Assembly (NCBI GenBank): GCA_028293775.1
Contig: JAQGOD010000102.1
Span: 1-6,755, forward strand
Direction of reading: 5' to 3'
Length of the DNA: 6,755 nt
Source of the DNA: Gammaproteobacteria bacterium
GTDB taxonomy: Bacteria > Pseudomonadota > Gammaproteobacteria > Steroidobacterales > Steroidobacteraceae
Numbering within the stretch: position 1 is the stretch's first letter; every line of letters starts with the position of its first letter. Position numbers and translations under genes: made by a program. This document shows, one piece after another, positions 5,792 through 6,755 of the stretch. The notes beneath the pieces are model-generated. The model had not been told where the DNA came from. It ran no database searches and worked only from the letters and a program-made list of their open reading frames with translations.

Positions 5792-6742
5792 ATGCGTAAG
5801 ATACTTTTGACCGCAGCTTCGATTTTCGCAGTTTCGTTTGCGGGGGATGCGCACGCGCAAAAGATCGACTGGCAGGTTTTCTCGGATCCATTCGTCACCT
5901 CCGCACATGCGCAGGCCATCGACTGGCAAAAAGTGGACGATGCGTTCGGTCGGAAGCCCGCCGTGTCCGACGATGTGCATCGCTACGGCTTTCCGCGCAC
6001 CGATCTCACGGTGACACTGGACGGCGTCACCATTAAGCCGGCGCTGGCGCTCGGCGGCTGGGTTGCCTTCAAGCCGGCGCATGGCGGGGCCATGGTCATG
6101 GGCGATCTCGTGTTGCTGGAGACAGAGATCAATCCTGTGATGCTCAAGCTCATCGAGGGCGGCCTCGACATCACCGCCGTGCACAATCACCTGCTGCGCG
6201 CCAGCCCCGCCACATTCTATATGCATGTCGGCGGCCACGGTGACCCAGCCAAGATGGCGGCCGTCATCCGCGACGCGCTCGGTGCCAGCAAGACTCCATT
6301 GGTGACACCGGCAGCGGCCGGCCCGCCGCCTGCCGTCGATCTCGATACCGCGCAGCTCGATCAAATCATCGGCGCCAAGGGACAGGCCAATGGCGGCGTC
6401 TATCAGTTCAACGTGCCGCGCCGCGAACCGGTCAAGGAAAACGACATGGTGATGGCGCCGGCCGGACCGATGGGCGTGGCGATTGCCATCAACTTCCAGC
6501 CGACCGGCGGCGGCAAGGCTGCGATCACGGGCGACTTTGTGCTGACCAACGATGAAGTCAATCCCGTGATCAAGGCGTTGCGCGCAAATGGCATCGAGGT
6601 GACCGCGCTTCACAGCCACATGCTGGATGAGCAGCCGCGGCTGTTCTTCATGCATTTCTGGGCGGTCGATGACGCCCTGAAGCTTGCCAAAGGACTGCGC
6701 GCCACGCTCGACAAGACCGCGAGCGTGAAGATTTCGGGTTAG
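5792..6742 (+). CDS. Exported DUF1259 (LppY/LpqO family) two-repeat protein
   Basis: A 316-residue protein. The ATG at 5792 has AGGGAG (5778-5783, 8 nt spacer). Residues 1-22 are a clear Sec signal peptide (MRK, hydrophobic run 4-17, site AHA-22 before Q23), so the product is periplasmic. No lipobox Cys is present, unlike the mycobacterial lipoproteins that gave the family its name. The rest is two copies of one domain, about 62-163 and 200-308, joined by a Pro/Ala-rich linker (171-182). The same residues recur at a constant offset of 143: GD (104-105 and 247-248), E112/E255 before NPV, H131/H274, H133/H276 and H145/H288. The His and Glu pattern suggests a metal or ligand site in each half, but the family has no function I know. 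It follows the SOD gene by 52 nt, so a role in the same oxidative or chromate stress response is possible. The 13 nt after the stop show no terminator. Confidence 0.85.
   Translation: MRKILLTAASIFAVSFAGDAHAQKIDWQVFSDPFVTSAHAQAIDWQKVDDAFGRKPAVSDDVHRYGFPRTDLTVTLDGVTIKPALALGGWVAFKPAHGGAMVMGDLVLLETEINPVMLKLIEGGLDITAVHNHLLRASPATFYMHVGGHGDPAKMAAVIRDALGASKTPLVTPAAAGPPPAVDLDTAQLDQIIGAKGQANGGVYQFNVPRREPVKENDMVMAPAGPMGVAIAINFQPTGGGKAAITGDFVLTNDEVNPVIKALRANGIEVTALHSHMLDEQPRLFFMHFWAVDDALKLAKGLRATLDKTASVKISG
5849..5929 (+). repeat. Diverged direct repeat at the signal-peptide junction of the DUF1259 gene
   Basis: Two 27-nt units, 5849-5875 and 5903-5929, start 54 nt apart in the same frame. Both encode AHAQ-x-IDWQ, with Lys or Ala at x. 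They agree at 20 of 27 bases, and outside the one changed codon all four differences are silent. The result is two possible signal-peptidase sites (after A22 and A40), although only the first follows a hydrophobic run. Confidence 0.6.
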
Positions 6743-6755
6743 TTGTAAAGCGTGA

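Noticed and set aside
5693..6655. A 320-codon open frame on the minus strand opposite the DUF1259 gene
   Set aside because: It is antisense to a gene with clear family, signal-peptide and repeat evidence. Its translation is rich in His and Arg with no recognisable domain, as expected of a shadow frame in GC-rich DNA.

Overview
The window reads as alphaproteobacterial DNA, most likely from the Bradyrhizobium / Rhodopseudomonas / Nitrobacter group. The reasons are GC-rich codon use, the protein set (an LppY/LpqO-type DUF1259 protein beside an atypical Fe/Mn superoxide dismutase and a rhodanese/ChrB-like fragment, plus a Cj0069-type ATP-grasp protein), and a degenerate copy of a GGGAAAAGTGG...CCGGTT-type repeat that I recall as common in Rhizobiales intergenic regions. 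No search could be run, so the taxon is an inference. All seven genes lie on the + strand and are tightly packed. I saw no tRNA, rRNA, CRISPR array or transposase.

Left part (1-4620): the 3' end of a TauE/SafE (TSUP) membrane permease gene, then a probably exported concanavalin A-like/DUF1080-like protein, an ornithine cyclodeaminase/mu-crystallin family oxidoreductase, a 480-residue MATE exporter, and a 357-residue ATP-grasp protein. Gaps are 3, 18, 5 and 90 nt. The MATE Shine-Dalgarno lies inside the last codons of the cyclodeaminase-family gene, so those two are probably translationally coupled. An NAD(P)-dependent amino/imino-acid enzyme, a drug/metabolite exporter and an ATP-dependent ligase-like protein in a row suggest, without proving it, that a small amino-acid-derived compound is made and exported.

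Middle (4621-4912): 292 nt without a convincing gene. It holds the degenerate repeat, an AT-rich promoter candidate, and a leader with three inverted repeats. The last of these is a long hairpin whose strands enclose the GGAGGT ribosome binding site of the next gene and reach its start codon. This is the most notable non-coding structure in the window.

Right part (4913-6742): a 78-codon truncated rhodanese-like gene overlapping by one base a divergent superoxide dismutase gene, then an exported two-repeat DUF1259 protein. Rhodanese/ChrB, SOD (ChrC-like) and DUF1259 genes recall chromate/oxidative-stress modules of proteobacteria, but no chrA transporter or full ChrB is visible here. The SOD keeps its four metal ligands but by eye lacks several second-shell residues. 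The DUF1259 protein keeps the same His/Glu pattern in both halves.
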